From: Tritrichomonas musculus
Lineage: Eukaryota > Parabasalia > Tritrichomonadida > Tritrichomonadidae
Length of the DNA stretch: 64,000 nt
NCBI GenBank assembly: GCA_039105265.1
Contig: JAPFFF010000001.1
Location: forward strand, 3,596,001 to 3,660,000
Reading direction: 5' to 3'
Positions 41,940 to 55,113 of this stretch are shown here, piece by piece. Both the position numbers and the translations under genes were made by a program. The notes beneath the pieces are model-generated. The model saw only the letters and a program-made list of their open reading frames with translations, did no database searches and was not told the DNA's origin. The first letter of the stretch is position 1. Every line of letters begins with the position of its first letter.

Positions 41940-41944
41940 AATGA
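41940..41944 (-). promoter_or_regulatory. Initiator-like TCATT before the Myb gene
   Basis: TCATT on the minus strand, 10 nt before the ATG, in the context AACTTCATTTTTTTTAAGA. It matches TCA-Y-(T/A) at the usual trichomonad distance. Confidence 0.45.
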
Positions 41945-42025
41945 AGTTCAAAACAATACTAATTCAAATTTTTGACCTTTTGGATATGTATTTTTCTTTC
42001 AATTCAATTGAGAAAAATCAATTCC

Positions 42026-42690
42026 TTCCTCCCCCTACAATTCGTAATTTTTTTGAGTGATTTTTTTATATCTCTATAAATAAACAATTTTATAAATTAT
42101 TTTGTATTACTTAAATTCAGTTATATAAAAGGATTAATTTTCAAATATTTTTACTTTTGTTAGAAGACTTCAAAAAGTGGTAAAAATTTTGTAACCTAAA
42201 AAGATTTTTTTTTTTTGCATTTTATTTAGATTATTTTTTCTGAGGATTTTCCACTTTTTGAATTTCTCTCTCTCTCAAAAGTACAACTATTCTAAAATTA
42301 TTCCATATAAAAAATTAATATAAATACACACATATTTTTTTTTCTTTTCAAAAACAAAGAAAACATAGAAAAATAAAAAAAAAAAAATAATTTTTTTAAC
42401 GTATGGAATGTGCCAATAAATGAATAGTATTAATATTTATGCATAATCCTACAAAATTCATAAACTTTTTTTCCAAAAAAAATGGATTGGAAAAATATAA
42501 TATTATTTTTCTTTTTTCTTTTTAGCAATTCTAAAATAATATGGATTTTTTGAAACTGCTTTGGAAGTAAGCTTTAATTAAAGTAGACATATATTCATAT
42601 TTTCATCAGATTTTCTTATATTTTCGTTTTAAAAAATCAAAAAATTCTGAAAAGTATTCAAAAAAGTTACGAATTGTTGGGATAGGAGGG
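42026..42690. repeat. Possible TIR element upstream of the Myb gene
   Basis: ACAATTCGTAATTTTTTT at 42037-42054 is mirrored by AAAAAAGTTACGAATTGT at 42660-42677, one mismatch, with C-rich sequence outside each arm (CCTCCCCCT; reverse complement of GGGATAGGAGGG). No target duplication is clear. If real, this about 0.65-kb insertion separates the Myb promoter from older upstream DNA. Confidence 0.4.
42169..42262. repeat. Small palindromic element with TTCAAAAAGTGG ends
   Basis: TTCAAAAAGTGGTAAAA on the left and TTTTCCACTTTTTGAA on the right form inverted ends 94 bp apart. The motif TTCAAAAAGTGG also lies in both ends of the MITE at 25377-25785, which suggests a shared family of ends. Confidence 0.45.
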
Positions 42691-42889
42691 TAGATTATGA
42701 CATGTAAATTATTTTGACTATCAAGAGTCAAAAAAAATATGTCATTTTTTCAATTCCATTAATACATGACGTTTATAAAGTTGTAATTGAATCTGCTTTT
42801 AAGTATATCAATAAATTATTTATATCAATTAAATGAATGTATTAAATGAAGTCAGATTTTTTATTCAATTTTTTCAAAGATTTTTTTTA

Positions 42890-43174
42890 CAGTATAGTAA
42901 AAAAATATGAAATCGTCAAAAAATACTAAAAAAGTTGGAAAATACACTTTTTCAAAGAAATAAGGCCAAATTTGCTTGGCTAATTCTTTTTATCGTCATT
43001 TGAAAAAATGGATTTTCCGACTTTTTCGTAAAATTCAAAAAGCTGGAAAAGCTACTTTTTCAAATGACGATAAAACAATATTTACTCAAAAAAATTGAGT
43101 GTTTATTATGAAAAAGCTTGTTTTCTAACTTTTTGAATAATATTTTTACGTTTTCATATTTTTTTACTATACTG
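42890..43174. mobile_element. 285-bp TA-flanked MITE with a nested hairpin
   Basis: The ends read CAGTATAGTAAAAAAATATG and its reverse complement CATATTTTTTTACTATACTG, each next to TA (42888-42889 and 43175-43176), as for Tc1/mariner-derived MITEs. In the middle a second perfect pair of 20-bp arms (TTTTATCGTCATTTGAAAAA at 42987 and its complement at 43056) forms an inner hairpin. No coding capacity. Confidence 0.7.
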
Positions 43175-43176
43175 TA

Positions 43177-44441
43177 GTAAAATTTGAATTATTCAAATTT
43201 CTCAATAGAAATATTTCCAATGCTGAATCATCGGTATAAGGTCAATATTTTGACCATTATACCAAATGATATGAAATAATAAAGTTTAGATATTGCTGGA
43301 TGCTTTCAACGCATAGACCCAAATTCAATTCATTAGTTTTTTTATAATTGACATATATGCGTACGAGTAATGTTAGCATTAAAAATTCCTTGGTGAAAGT
43401 TTGATTGTAATTAGCAAACAAACAAACAAAAAATCAATCAAACCAGTTATTTAAATAATAAATCAACTTTGTAGTTACGTTTTAATAAAACCCAAAATCA
43501 AATAGGCAATTAAGTTATCTTCACTTTATGAATAAATATTTTAATATTAATTTACAAGCCATAAATATTAAATTATGGAATACATTCTAATCATAAATGA
43601 TATAAAAAGGATTTCCCGTATTTTATGATGCAAGATTTTTTGAAAAAGAAAAAAAACTTTTTTCAAGGAAAATCCAAAATTTTTCTGAATATGCGATAAT
43701 TTCAATGAAATATAAAAATTAGACATTTTTGCTTCTTTCCCATAAATCTCAATAATTATATGATTATGTTGTTTTATTTTATTTTTACTTCAAATAAAGA
43801 GAAAAGATAAAAATTGAGAGAAAGCTCTGAATTTAAAGCTTTTTTTTTTTGGAATGATTTTATTTCTTTTGATATAATATAAATTATATGATTGATTTCA
43901 TTATGAAAACAAGAATTTTTTCCAATAGCAAATAACGAGTACTATTGAATTTTTTTTCTGAATAAATTCAATTTTTCTATATATTGACAAAATTTCTGAG
44001 TAATTGTGGTTGAAAAAGAGAATTTCTTGAAAAATTACTTTAAAGCCTATGGAAATAGTCATAGCTTAATTCATTTGCAATACAATCAGAATTACTTCTT
44101 TTAATAACTTTTTTTTTTGTAATTATTCAATAAATATAAAATTATCAAAAAGCAATATTGGTTCAATATTGCACATAAAAATTGCCCAGAAAACATCGAA
44201 ACTGATGAATTTTTAATAATTTTTTTTATCAAATAAATTTATAATAATAATATTTATTTTATAAATTGTTGATAAGATAAAAAATTTGATAAGATATATT
44301 GATTAATTTTACAAATAGAAAGAATCAAATCAAGAATAAGTAATAAAAATATTAATAAATAATAATCATTAAAAATAATTAATTTCAGCACTTACTAAAA
44401 ACTAATTTATAATGAAGTATTAGAATGTTTATATATAAAAA
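43177..44441. other. Intergenic spacer downstream of the first BEACH gene
   Basis: AT-rich, no ORF that I trust and no clear repeat. Confidence 0.5.
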
Positions 44442-45213
44442 TTATTTACTTATAAATGAGAACTGGAAAACATTTCCTTCAGATGTTCCCAACAACAAAC
44501 AAATCGGATCCTTTACGAGGCGCATGACAGTAATGTCCTTATTAAAGTGCTTATCCTGCCACAACAAACTGAACTCGGGCACAGTTACCATCCTCAGCGA
44601 CTTGTTTCTCAAAAGTTCAATCAAGAACATCCTTCCATCAGGCAGCTCGAAGAATGACCAACACTGGATCCCGCCGTCAGAATTGTTTGCAGCAGCAGAG
44701 GCAAAACTCGAACTCCTTCTGATCTTCATCTTGTTCTTCCTCCTTGATGACTGTGGAAGGTCACCCTCACTCTCGTAGATTTCAATTGTTCCGGCTTCGT
44801 CTTCTTCGTCAAAGAAGCCTTCCTTGGAGTTGTCTATGTCGTTTGTCATGCTGTTTTTGCTGTTTCTGCTGTTGTAGTTGAAGTTCGACGTGACCTTCTT
44901 CGTGCCTGTCTGCCTCACTGCAACGATGTTCATGTTCTGGTCGAAGAAGACAATCGTGCTCTTCTCGCCGAGCGACAGATGCACCGCAAAGTAGCCCGAG
45001 TGCGAAATGACGACTTCCTTTGGCACGCCAGAGCACATCTTATACAGACTCTCCCTCCTAGCCTCGCCAATATTAACATACTTACTCAAATCGTAAGGAT
45101 TATCTCCGATACTACTATTGCTATCTCCGCCAACGCCGCCAGCATTCAAACCAACATTTGAATCATCATCATTATTATTATTATCGTTGTTGTTGTTATC
45201 GTTGTTGTTATCG

Positions 45214-45251
<38 letters not shown>

Positions 45252-48200
45252 ATTATTATTATTATTATTTGTTGTGCTTGTGTCTTGAATGCCATCAATT
45301 GTGAGCAGAGAATCACTTTTGTTGGATTCGTCTGAGCTTTCATTGATGCTTGACGTGGTGTTGAATTTGACGGTTCGCAAGTACTTGCCGTTGTGGAGGG
45401 AAGAAGTGACAATTGTTCCATCTTTTGAGCAAGAGACGATCAAGTCGGCTTCTTCATCGATTGCGATGCAAGTGATTGCGCTTCGGTGCTTTGAGAGGAC
45501 GAAGTGCTGGTGCAAGTTTATTCCCTTGCTAGAAGACACGAGTCTCCAAGCGACGACTGTGCAGTCCTCTGATCCAGACACCAAGTAATGCTGGGAGAGC
45601 TCAATGGCAGTCACGGGCCGAGTGTGGGCTCTTCTCTTTATTCTGAAAGCGCCAGCGTTTGCTGAATCCTTCGACGAGTTTGAAGACGACGAATTTGATC
45701 CAGTCACGGCTTGCGCCGCAGCGCCTGCAATTGCACCAAGGCCAGCACCGATTGCCTGGCCGATTCTCACAGCCGAAGAGAAGCCCTTCAGAGCCATGTT
45801 ATTCTCAAAGGACTGGAAATAGATTGCGTTGTCCCACGGGAATCCATAAGCGATCAAGTTCCCGTCGATTTTCACCAAGTTCGGGAGCTTCTGAATGTCG
45901 CTTGGCTGCGTGATTGCGTGCGAGTAGCTGAGCGGCTTTGATATCTTTGATATGTAAGGACGATAGAGCTCGTAAGTGCTCGTCACAAAGCTGTACCCTT
46001 GCTCTGAAGGGTAGTGCCCGCTCGACGACACTGAGCTCGACTCACTAACATGGATGATCTCCTTGCCACTCGCGTTGAAAAGACAGTCGAGACGAGGCCT
46101 CTTGAGGTTCAATACAAGATCGTCGCCAGTCGTTATGTAGTACGAAGACTCGGGATCCGTTTGGGGCTCGATTGGACGAGGCACTTGGAAGCTCTTTTGA
46201 CAATGCGGCTCAAAGAACAGTTGTGAAGGCGCTTGACCAAAGCATGTGGCAAACTCTTGGACAATCTTTAGCCGATCTGGCTGTTCAAGCACTTCTTTCG
46301 TTATGGACGAATCGAAGAAGTTTGGCGAGAATAAGTTGTTTGTTCGCTCAGCTCCTTCTCCGCGCGAATTAACGCCAAAGATGAGATCAATCCACTCGTG
46401 AAGATGAATCGAAACAAAGTCGGACTCAAGAGCTGCTCGGTTCTTCATGATGAAGTCTGTTGCTGAATTTGCCCATCGAGGGAGTTCAACGTTACTTTCA
46501 CCTCTGCCAAGGTCAAATTTATTCTTATTCTCCAAGAAGTCGGGGAAATAAAAGAACTCTGGAATGAGCTCTCTGAAATCCATTGAATTTTTCTGAACAG
46601 ATTTCCATGCTTGCGGAATTGAATGGAAAAGACGATCAGAAAGGTCAAATCTGCCACTTTGTAATTGAATGTGAAGTGATGTGAACGGTTCAACACGAAT
46701 CATATAGCCGATAACAACCGCCGACGATGAATAAAAAGAGCCATACAAATAATGCGTCTCTGAATTCACGTCTGGATCCATCTTTTCTTTCATGTAATCA
46801 AGCCTTGACTGGTCAAGTGCGCCGATAGGAACCGATAGATCTCTGAAACTTTTTGGATTGCTTAGATCCAGCACTTCACTTGTGTAGTCGGCAAGAATCC
46901 ATGGAAACACGGGGTATTGAGAAGTATCGTTATAAGTTCTTCCCGATAAAATATTCAAAATCATTAAATAATCAAAATTCGAAATTTTCCCTTTTTGCCA
47001 CTTTTTCATAAACCGTTTCAATTCAGTTCGGTTGTCACTTGGGCTCGTTTGGAAGTATCCAATGTTAGGAAGCTTACAGTTCTTTAAGTTGGAAATAACT
47101 TTGCTTCTTTGGCCCAATGCGAAATCAAAGAAGAATGAATGATAATCAGTTGTGAAAATTTCAATCGACGTTTCAAGCAGCAAGAACCGACGCAAAAGAA
47201 CATGTTTAATTGTTGACAATTTAATTCTTTTATATTTGGAGCTGCTTTCAAATATCAAGTACTGCTTGGTCATCATTAAGTTACCCGTGTAAATTTGTTT
47301 CATTGTGACCAGTTTTGCAGCAACAGACAAAGTAACTTCGTCATTCTGACCAAGTTGATTTTCAACATCTTCTTCTTTGTCAAGTTGAACGCCTCCCATT
47401 TGAACGACAGAAGTGTCACCTTTAAAGTTACTCATACGAAGTTGTTTAAGATGTTCTTCATATTTCTGATTGGCTTCTTCTAAGCTTCCTTCATCACGTA
47501 ATATTGATGCATCTTTATGATCGGTGTAGCTGAAGTTTTCAATCAATCTTCCTCTTAAGAATGTTTCCAAAATTGTCTTTGAATCAAGTTTGTAGTGATG
47601 ATCAAGCTTGATTTCAGGGCTACACCAAGGACCGCCTTCTGATGATAATGATCTCCAAATGTCACGATATTGCTTCTTACATTTAACTTGTTCATTACGA
47701 ACTTGTGATGCATATTCAAGCAATGTGTAATGAAGAAGCTCATTTCTTTTACTTAAGTCTTCAGATGACTGATAAATGTTAAGCTCACTTAGTTTCTCTG
47801 CATAATGAGCGTTAGATTGTGCCAACGCTAAAATTACTTTTGATTGATGCTTAGTCTTTTTAGCTGAGAAAGATGCAAATGAAACTTCATTTGCTGTCAA
47901 TTTAGATAAAATGATACTACAAAAGCTTTTCTTTGTAAAGATTTCATTATTGAAGTTATTCAATGTCATCTCTTTAGGTGATCTAACCTCAAAAGTAAGC
48001 TTAATTGCATCTGCAAATTCTTGCGAATATTGATAAAGAAGCGTGTGCGATTGATGTGAAGGTTCTGTTAATTGACAACATTTAATTAAACCTGACATTA
48101 AATGAATAAAACAATCATAATAAATCGAATCAAGTTTTCGTTTCGGAATCAAGTCAGCAAGTGGCTTTATATATCGAAGGAACCTTGTAAAATATGAAGA

Positions 48201-51200
48201 ATGCTGAAGTGCTGTTCCTAATGTAAAGCTGAACATGAAGAGCGGATGAAGTTGTTTTTCTTTAATAATAAAAGAAGGTTTAATGTTGAATAAAATTGGA
48301 ATTCGATGAAGCATGTTTAAGAATTGTTCAGCTAAATCTACATCAATCCAAGCACCATCACTTCTGGTTCTTGTAGCATAAGTGTAAGAAATAGTTGGTG
48401 TTTCTCCGTTATATTTAATTTGATGAATGTCTTTGAATGTTATTCTTTCATTCCTCTTCATTGTTGGCATTGTTGATGATCGAAAATCAGGCAAATAATA
48501 AGGATCACTATCAGGTATCAAGAAGAGGAATTCAAAGATGATTCGATGATATTCATAAATAGTACTTTGAGAAGTTATAATCTTCATTTGTGAACGAACA
48601 TAATCAGTGAAATCGGTGAAAATAAGTCTAGAAATATGTGAAAAATCAATGCTTGTTCTTGCTGAGAAAAAGGCAAGATACATTTGAAGTTGTTGAAGTT
48701 GCTTGCATTGCATGTACATTACATTTAATATTCTCAAACAGATTCGTGACGATCCATCAAGTGGAACTGAACTGTCAGGAATTCGATGAATTAAGTACAT
48801 TATGAATGGATGATCCCAATCTTTAATTGCGAGAAGTTGAGACGAATTTTGAAATGCTGAACGTGCTAATGCGTTCATATATTTAGATGCAATTTCATCA
48901 CTGAAATTACAAATGGACATCATTGCTAATGGCAAGAATTCAGGCTTCTCAAAATTAAAAATGGTTTGATTCGGATCTAACGAAACACGAAGTGGTGGCA
49001 CTGGTGTAAATTGCCCTTGTGGATAAAGATTAAAAAGATATCCAAAAACAACATCAGCAAAAATAGTTGTCGTGTTTTCAGTGGAAATTGTTGATATGAT
49101 GCCAGTCATCCATTCGCTTGGTGTGAAAGGACTCAACAACTTTTGACGATCTTGTTCAGGCAAGTTTGAGAAACGAACAAAAATATGAATGCATTGAGAA
49201 CGAATCAATTCATTTGGCGACACCAGAAGAGTAAAGAAAGAATAGAATGAATATGACTCTTTAAGCACATCTATTAATTCACGTCTTTGTTGATAAATGA
49301 GCATAATCAATGCAGTTAATGTATCAACAGTTAAAGAAACATCTTGTGGATCGAAACATAAAGTACATAATGTAGATGCATCTTTTCGTGTAAATGAAAC
49401 ACTCAAAACATCTTGAATAATGTTGTTCCAAAAGAAGAAACGAATCTTCGAAATAACATCAGTCGGACATCGACTGTTTTCAATAGACGTGATCGGATCA
49501 ATTCGTGGATTGGACAAAAGATTAATTTTCGGATCAGTTTCAACAGACCAAAAATAGACACGAAGAAGATGAAGAATTTTTGAATATGGAAGAAAATGAA
49601 CAAATTTCTCTTTCGTATATAAATCAGATTTATCATTCTTGCTTGATTTATGATGAGAATGTCTGTCAGGAAGACTATTAAAGAATAAATGGACTGATTC
49701 ATAAACTTTCATTTGAATGTCCAATGGAAAATAAATCCAAATTCCAGCATTCAAAAAGATTTGAGAAATCATTTGTTCAATTAACGGTTGGTATTCAATT
49801 GTATGCAATATTTGTCGCAACTTTTCAATGACTTGTATTTTGAAGTGTTGCATTCGAACACGTGAGAATAAAAAGCCGAGAATACCAAAGCCGTTTGCAT
49901 GATAAAATTCTTCTTGATTATCAATCGATTTAGTCAGCATCGAATGAAGAATTTGTAAGAGATATGAAATCATATCTGGATCAATCGTGTAATCAACTTC
50001 TTTGCCTTCATCAGGAAGAATTGGCATATCTAATTGCTCAAATAATGGAAGAACAGCTTGAATTCCACCAACAACATGCATAACATCCTTTGCTTGTGGT
50101 GAAAAACCAATAATTTGTGCTTTGGCCAATGCTGTTCCATCATTAACCAAGCAGATCAATTGGCCGTTGTAAGAAAGAGCGGAATTAAACAAGAAAATTA
50201 AATTCCAATTGAAGTTCTCAAAAAGTGACTGATATTCTGAAGGGAATTCAACTTTTTCAAGCGGCGAGAATGAAGTAACTAAATATCGCGGAAATTCATT
50301 TAATAGTTTAATTGTGGACTCATCAAGTGCAACTTTAGATAAGAAGAAAGTGTGAATGTTACATAATAAACCTTTGGCCAAGTAAGCATTCGATACTTCA
50401 TTCTTCAATGCGAAATCACTTGACAAAACAACCTTGGCATGCTCACTACCATTGACGTACAATATAAGCTTTTTCTTGGAATGAACAATGGCGATCTGAT
50501 TCCATGCACCAGGACTAATTAAGTAATCAAAAGAACCAGTCATTGTCTTCTTTTTAGCGCGAATGTCATAACGAATTTTTCCTTGTTGATAAAACAAACG
50601 AAGAGAGTTGAAATAGTCAGATGAATTCTTGGTTTCAATAAAGAAAAGATCGGCAGGATTGTCTCCTTTATTAGTAATTTCAATATCAACAAAGAAAGTG
50701 AAATCATTCAGATTTAAATTTCCATTTATTGGAAGATCATTGATAACTTCGTCTTTCTTTGTTATTCGAATGAATGACGGCGGTGCATCATAAGGTGACT
50801 GGAACAAAGACAACAAACCACTCATCATGTACATTGAAAAAACAGGTCTGAAATTACCAGGAACAGCCGACATTAACTGGAACAATGACAACAAATCTTT
50901 TCCTTTCATTGAATACAAGGAAACCATTGTAAAAAGTTCATTTACTTTCTTGAATTCTTTAGTAATTTCATGACACATTCGATACTTCATTAAGAACTGA
51001 ACTAAATGCGAAGGAAAATCACTACTATTCACCTCAAGTGTTGAATTCAAATCTCTCTCACAACAATCAGAAATAAATTGAATAAACTTTAAGAATTCTT
51101 GTTGGTTTTCTTCAAGTAAATGAAAGATCAATGATAACGGAGTTGCATTTTTAATCTCACGAACTTTCATGTCTCCAAATTGATCCTCAAAAACAATCGA

Positions 51201-53405
51201 CCATAAATTGCCAAGCAACAGTAAGTCACTTTGTTCGGCAAAGAATGGTTTAATAAGAACAAATAGTTTATTAAACAAATCTGCTTCTGCCATGTATTTT
51301 CTCATATCACCACGAATTTCAGAGAATATTCTAAACAATTCAAGAAGTTTAAATAAACTTTCTTGATCTGCAATTGTTTTAACAAATGCAATTAGAGTAT
51401 CGAAAAAGTTAATTTTTAAGAAAACTTTAGCTAATTCAACAGTATTTCGGTTCAGATTAGTTGTAATGACTTCAAGAACTTTCTCTTGTAAAGGTAACAA
51501 AGTTTCATCGGAATTAAAAATTTTCTGGAAAAATACAAAAATGGTTTCTAATGTTGAATCACTTGAATTCAGCATTGACATTGCTTCTCCAACATGATAA
51601 AGGACGTAATTTTGCAGATTACTTTCAAAAATCATTTGTAACAAAGCTTCAACAAATTTCTGTGATCTAAAGAAAAACAAAGAATATTCTTTAAATGATG
51701 ACATTATGTCTAAATAAGAAAAGAAAGCAAGACGAGCTCGTTCAATCTGAGGAACAGTTGTCATTTGCTTATGAATTGCAGTCAAATGTTGCAAACGTTG
51801 AAAGAGAAGCAAATTTGCAATTCTTTCATCATAAAAGCTAGATTTAAACATCTTTGCAACTTTTACTGGCGATATAATTACACATTGACAGATGAGATTA
51901 AACATGCTTTCTTCAATTGTTGATAAGAAAACACATTCTTCAAAATGCTGGAATATAGGATTAAGAAACATGGCATCTTCTGGGTTCCTATTTAATAAAT
52001 ACGGGAAGAATTCGCATATATATTGAATGAACTCTTTGTACCGAAATTGAGTAAATGCATAATTAAACAATGAATCAAAAATGCTCGATGTGTGAAGCTT
52101 CATTATTGTGGCTGAAAAATCAGATTTAATGCTAAGAATGGATCGAACCCAGTGAATTATAAAGACTACAACAGTTGGCGTAATGTTATTCCCATATGTT
52201 GTTACTAGCGCTTTTATTAATTGGGAGTTGGTGATTGAAAAGTGCTGGAAATCAGCTGATCCACATAAATTTTGAGCTGTTTCTAAAACTGCTTGCAATT
52301 TGGGCGTCAATGGCCGTTCTTGATAGATAACTGGCTCATGTACTGATATGTTAAAGACTCTTTGTTGCGAATTACGAACTGGAACTGGTTTTTGGAAGGT
52401 TTGAATTGGAATTAGATGGTAACAAAGTAATTGTTTACCGGCAGGCTGTACTGGTGCACTTTGTACTGGTGGAATTATTTCAGATTGATCAAAGTTGTAG
52501 TTTTCTAAATTAATTACATTGGATATGAATAGAGCAAAAATTTTGAGATTCACTTTCTCTACTAAAAAGTTGGCTGCAATGGTGTTATGATGTGCTATTA
52601 ATTGAATTAAATTGAATATTTCATATCGTATTTTCAATTGATAATATTGAGAATTCAAAAAGTTTAATAAATGCGTAGATAAGCCTACAAAGTTGAAGTT
52701 GCCATTAAACGCTTCAGAAAATGCATTTTTTACTCTTTGAATGATTGAATAAAAGAGATTTTGAGTATCTTGACTTACTTCTTGATCATAAGGAAAAGCA
52801 AATAGCGAATTGAGGAAAAAATTATGTAAAAGTATAATTGATTCATTGGGAATGGATTTCGGTATTTGCGAAAAAAGTACGGCTAAATCGGCTATTTCGA
52901 AGAATACGTCATAGTTTGGCATATTTGGTTTTATGTCTTTGTAATGGTAAGAAATTGATGAAAGAACATAGCTAACAGCGCATGTAGAAATTGGACCATT
53001 ATCTGGGTAAATATTATATAAATTCATGATTGTTCGAACTGCAGGAGGAATAGCTTTAATGAAATCAGTATAATTATGTCTAAACATTTGATTCGAAAAA
53101 TGTCCAATTGCATAAAGCTTTCTAATTGCAAAAATATCGGTATAGAGAGTTCTTTCGTTTGAGTTATATTCTAATGGCTGATCAAGTATATTCAAAAAAT
53201 CATATAAAATTGATAAAAATTCCATTTTATGATATTTCCCGTTTTCTTTGAGTAATGTATTAACAAGATGAATATCATGTCTGAGTAGAGGCTTAACTGA
53301 ATCTTTATCACTAATCGAAAAGGCAAGTACACAATTATCAGTAATATATGCATTATCAGGAGGCTTTACAGCATTGAAAAATGTTGGATCAAAATTATCT
53401 ATCAT
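44442..53405 (-). CDS. Giant BEACH-WD40 protein 1 (LYST/neurobeachin-like, 2,987 aa)
   Basis: From the ATG at 53405. Residues 1-880: helical, armadillo-like repeats. About 897-992: concanavalin A-like (LamG) fold, with WNQIAIVHSKKKLILYVNGS. About 1000-2010: further helical repeats. About 2020-2108: PH-BEACH domain (IKLSTIKHVLLRRFLLLETS). About 2132-2402: BEACH domain with NFDYLMILNILSGRTYNDTS then QYPVFPWILADYTSEVLDLS, LYGSFYSSSAVVIGYMIRVE PF, and FRELIPEFFYFPDFL, all close to the family consensus. About 2580-2987: WD40 repeats (VSGSEDCTVVAWR; IVSCSKDGTI), split by an Asn/Asp tract. Size and order match human neurobeachin (about 2,946 aa), LYST and Dictyostelium Lvs proteins, which act in vesicle fusion and fission, lysosome size and phagocytosis. 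No membrane segment is seen. The next gene but one is a paralogue. The 3' part is much richer in GC than the 5' part. Confidence 0.95.
45165..45270 (-). repeat. Poly-Asn/Asp codon repeat in BEACH protein 1
   Basis: GTT/ATT triplet run on the plus strand, coding for about 20 Asn and then N-N-N-D blocks on the minus strand (residues about 2710-2750). It lies between WD40 blades, so it would form a loop. Length likely varies between strains. Confidence 0.85.
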
Positions 53406-53595
53406 TTTGCTTCTTTTATATTTTTAATCGTCACAGGTTAAATTTTGAGGCATATTATTTCAAAAAGGTCAAAAATTGTTATAAAAAAAATTGATAGTAA
53501 TCTTTACAAAATAATTTATAATTTGTGTTAATTTTGAACTATATTTGAATGGTTTATCGCCTTTTTTATTAACAATTCTATAAACTTTTTAAATT
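53406..53595. other. Short intergenic spacer
   Basis: 190 bp between the coiled-coil gene stop and the BEACH 1 start. It must contain the BEACH 1 promoter. No TCAYW initiator is clear. Confidence 0.5.
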
Positions 53596-54747
53596 TTAGC
53601 CGATTATATTTGATGCTAGTGAGTTAATAACAGCTTGCATTGAACGAAGCCTGTTTAATGATTCTGTATTATATTTTTCTAATTTTTCTCTTTCTTCATC
53701 TATTTCTTTTTGAATATTTTCTTGTTGCGATGTTATTTCCGCCGTTTCTTGTTTCACTTTTCGAATTTGTTCCTCTAATTTTCTAATTTCATCATCTTTA
53801 GTAGATATTATTTGTTGAATTGCTTGAACTCTGGAATTCATTTCTGTTTCAAGTTTTAAAGACTCGCTATTTAATCTATTTTCAACTAAATTACAATATT
53901 TCTTGAGCTCTATTTTAAGATTTGAATATTTTTTCTGCTTTGCTTGAAGTCGAAGAGCAATACTAGCTCTTTCTTCATTTATTTGATGAAGGCTAGTTGA
54001 TAAATCTTTGACATTACTCTGTATTTCATCGCTTTCAAGAACTTTTTCATCATATTGTTGGTTTAAATATTCGCTTTTATCGTATAATTCGTCTATTTGA
54101 AATTTAAGATCATTAATGGTGTCATCTTTAAAAGCAATTTTTTCTTCACATTCTGAAACATCTCTAATTTTTGATGAAAGTTTCAATTGTAAACTTCTTA
54201 TTGTATCATCAATTTTATCAAATTCTTGTTTTAATGAATATAAAGATGAAATTAACTGTTGCTTTTCTGATTCGCTCTTTCTCAAAACTACTTTTAATTT
54301 TTCTTCTTGTTGTAAAGCTATTTGTTCGTTTGATGGAGTCGTTTTTAGATATTGAACAATCTCAGTTATTTGCTGAAGATCTTCAAGAGCATTGTTTTTC
54401 TTTTCTCTAATTTTTCTAAGTTTATTTCTTTCAATTGCAAGTTGTGATATCGATTTTTCAGTAATATCTTGAAGACTAACTAATTGATTTAAATCTTGTT
54501 GTTTAACTTCCTTAATTTTTTTCAGCTTATATTTAAGAATCAAATTTTGTCTTATGCTTTTCTCAGTTTCAAGAGGATAAACTGAACTTAAAGTTTGAAA
54601 TTCTTGATTTAATTCTTTGATATTTTCTTTTGTTGCTGATATTAAATTCTTTAGTTTATCTCGACGATGTTTTAAGGTATCATACTTCTTTTTCAAAACT
54701 CCGAGAGCATTTGTTAATTTGCTTGCAATTTCTTCATTTATTTCCAT
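53596..54747 (-). CDS. Long coiled-coil protein (383 aa), unknown function
   Basis: From the ATG at 54747. Nearly all of it (about 5-370) is heptad-like and rich in Glu, Lys, Gln, Ile and Leu, with no Trp and very few Gly or Pro, for example KYDTLKHRRDKLKNLISATK and DEIRKLEEQIRKVKQETAEI. This predicts a continuous rod-like coiled coil with short breaks. There is no motor, signal, membrane or other domain. Such proteins serve as scaffolds in cytoskeleton, basal body or vesicle tethers; the sequence alone does not decide. It lies between two BEACH genes on the same strand, with 190- and 365-bp spacers, and so probably has its own promoter. Confidence 0.85.
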   Translation of the reverse strand: MEINEEIASKLTNALGVLKKKYDTLKHRRDKLKNLISATKENIKELNQEFQTLSSVYPLETEKSIRQNLILKYKLKKIKEVKQQDLNQLVSLQDITEKSISQLAIERNKLRKIREKKNNALEDLQQITEIVQYLKTTPSNEQIALQQEEKLKVVLRKSESEKQQLISSLYSLKQEFDKIDDTIRSLQLKLSSKIRDVSECEEKIAFKDDTINDLKFQIDELYDKSEYLNQQYDEKVLESDEIQSNVKDLSTSLHQINEERASIALRLQAKQKKYSNLKIELKKYCNLVENRLNSESLKLETEMNSRVQAIQQIISTKDDEIRKLEEQIRKVKQETAEITSQQENIQKEIDEEREKLEKYNTESLNRLRSMQAVINSLASNIIG

Positions 54748-55113
54748 AAATTCATTTACAAGACGTTAAATTTTCAAACAGATCGTTATTTTATTTTATT
54801 TTATTAATAGAGAAGGAACAATGTCTATCATCGTAATGAAATGAAAATAATAACCTTCATTGCCAAGTTTTTTTTGTTTTTAGCTTTTTAAAATGAATGT
54901 TATACAAAAAGGATATTGATTAAATAATATTTTTACTCAAAAGAAAATTAAAAAAAAAACAATAATTGATTCGGATTTACTTTTTGCTTAGTTTGGATGA
55001 TCTATTTGATAATTTCATTTTTTATATAAACAAAATCAAAAAAAACATTATTTAATCTAAAAAAATCAAATTTATTCATAAATCCGAAACCAAATAAAAT
55101 AATAATAATAAAT
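54748..55113. other. Intergenic spacer
   Basis: AT-rich spacer between the BEACH 2 stop and the coiled-coil start. No feature recognised. Confidence 0.55.

Noticed and set aside
44425-46700. Several frames of 60-100 aa on both strands in the GC-rich end of BEACH gene 1
   Set aside because: Higher GC makes stops rarer; the BEACH and WD40 frame explains the sequence.
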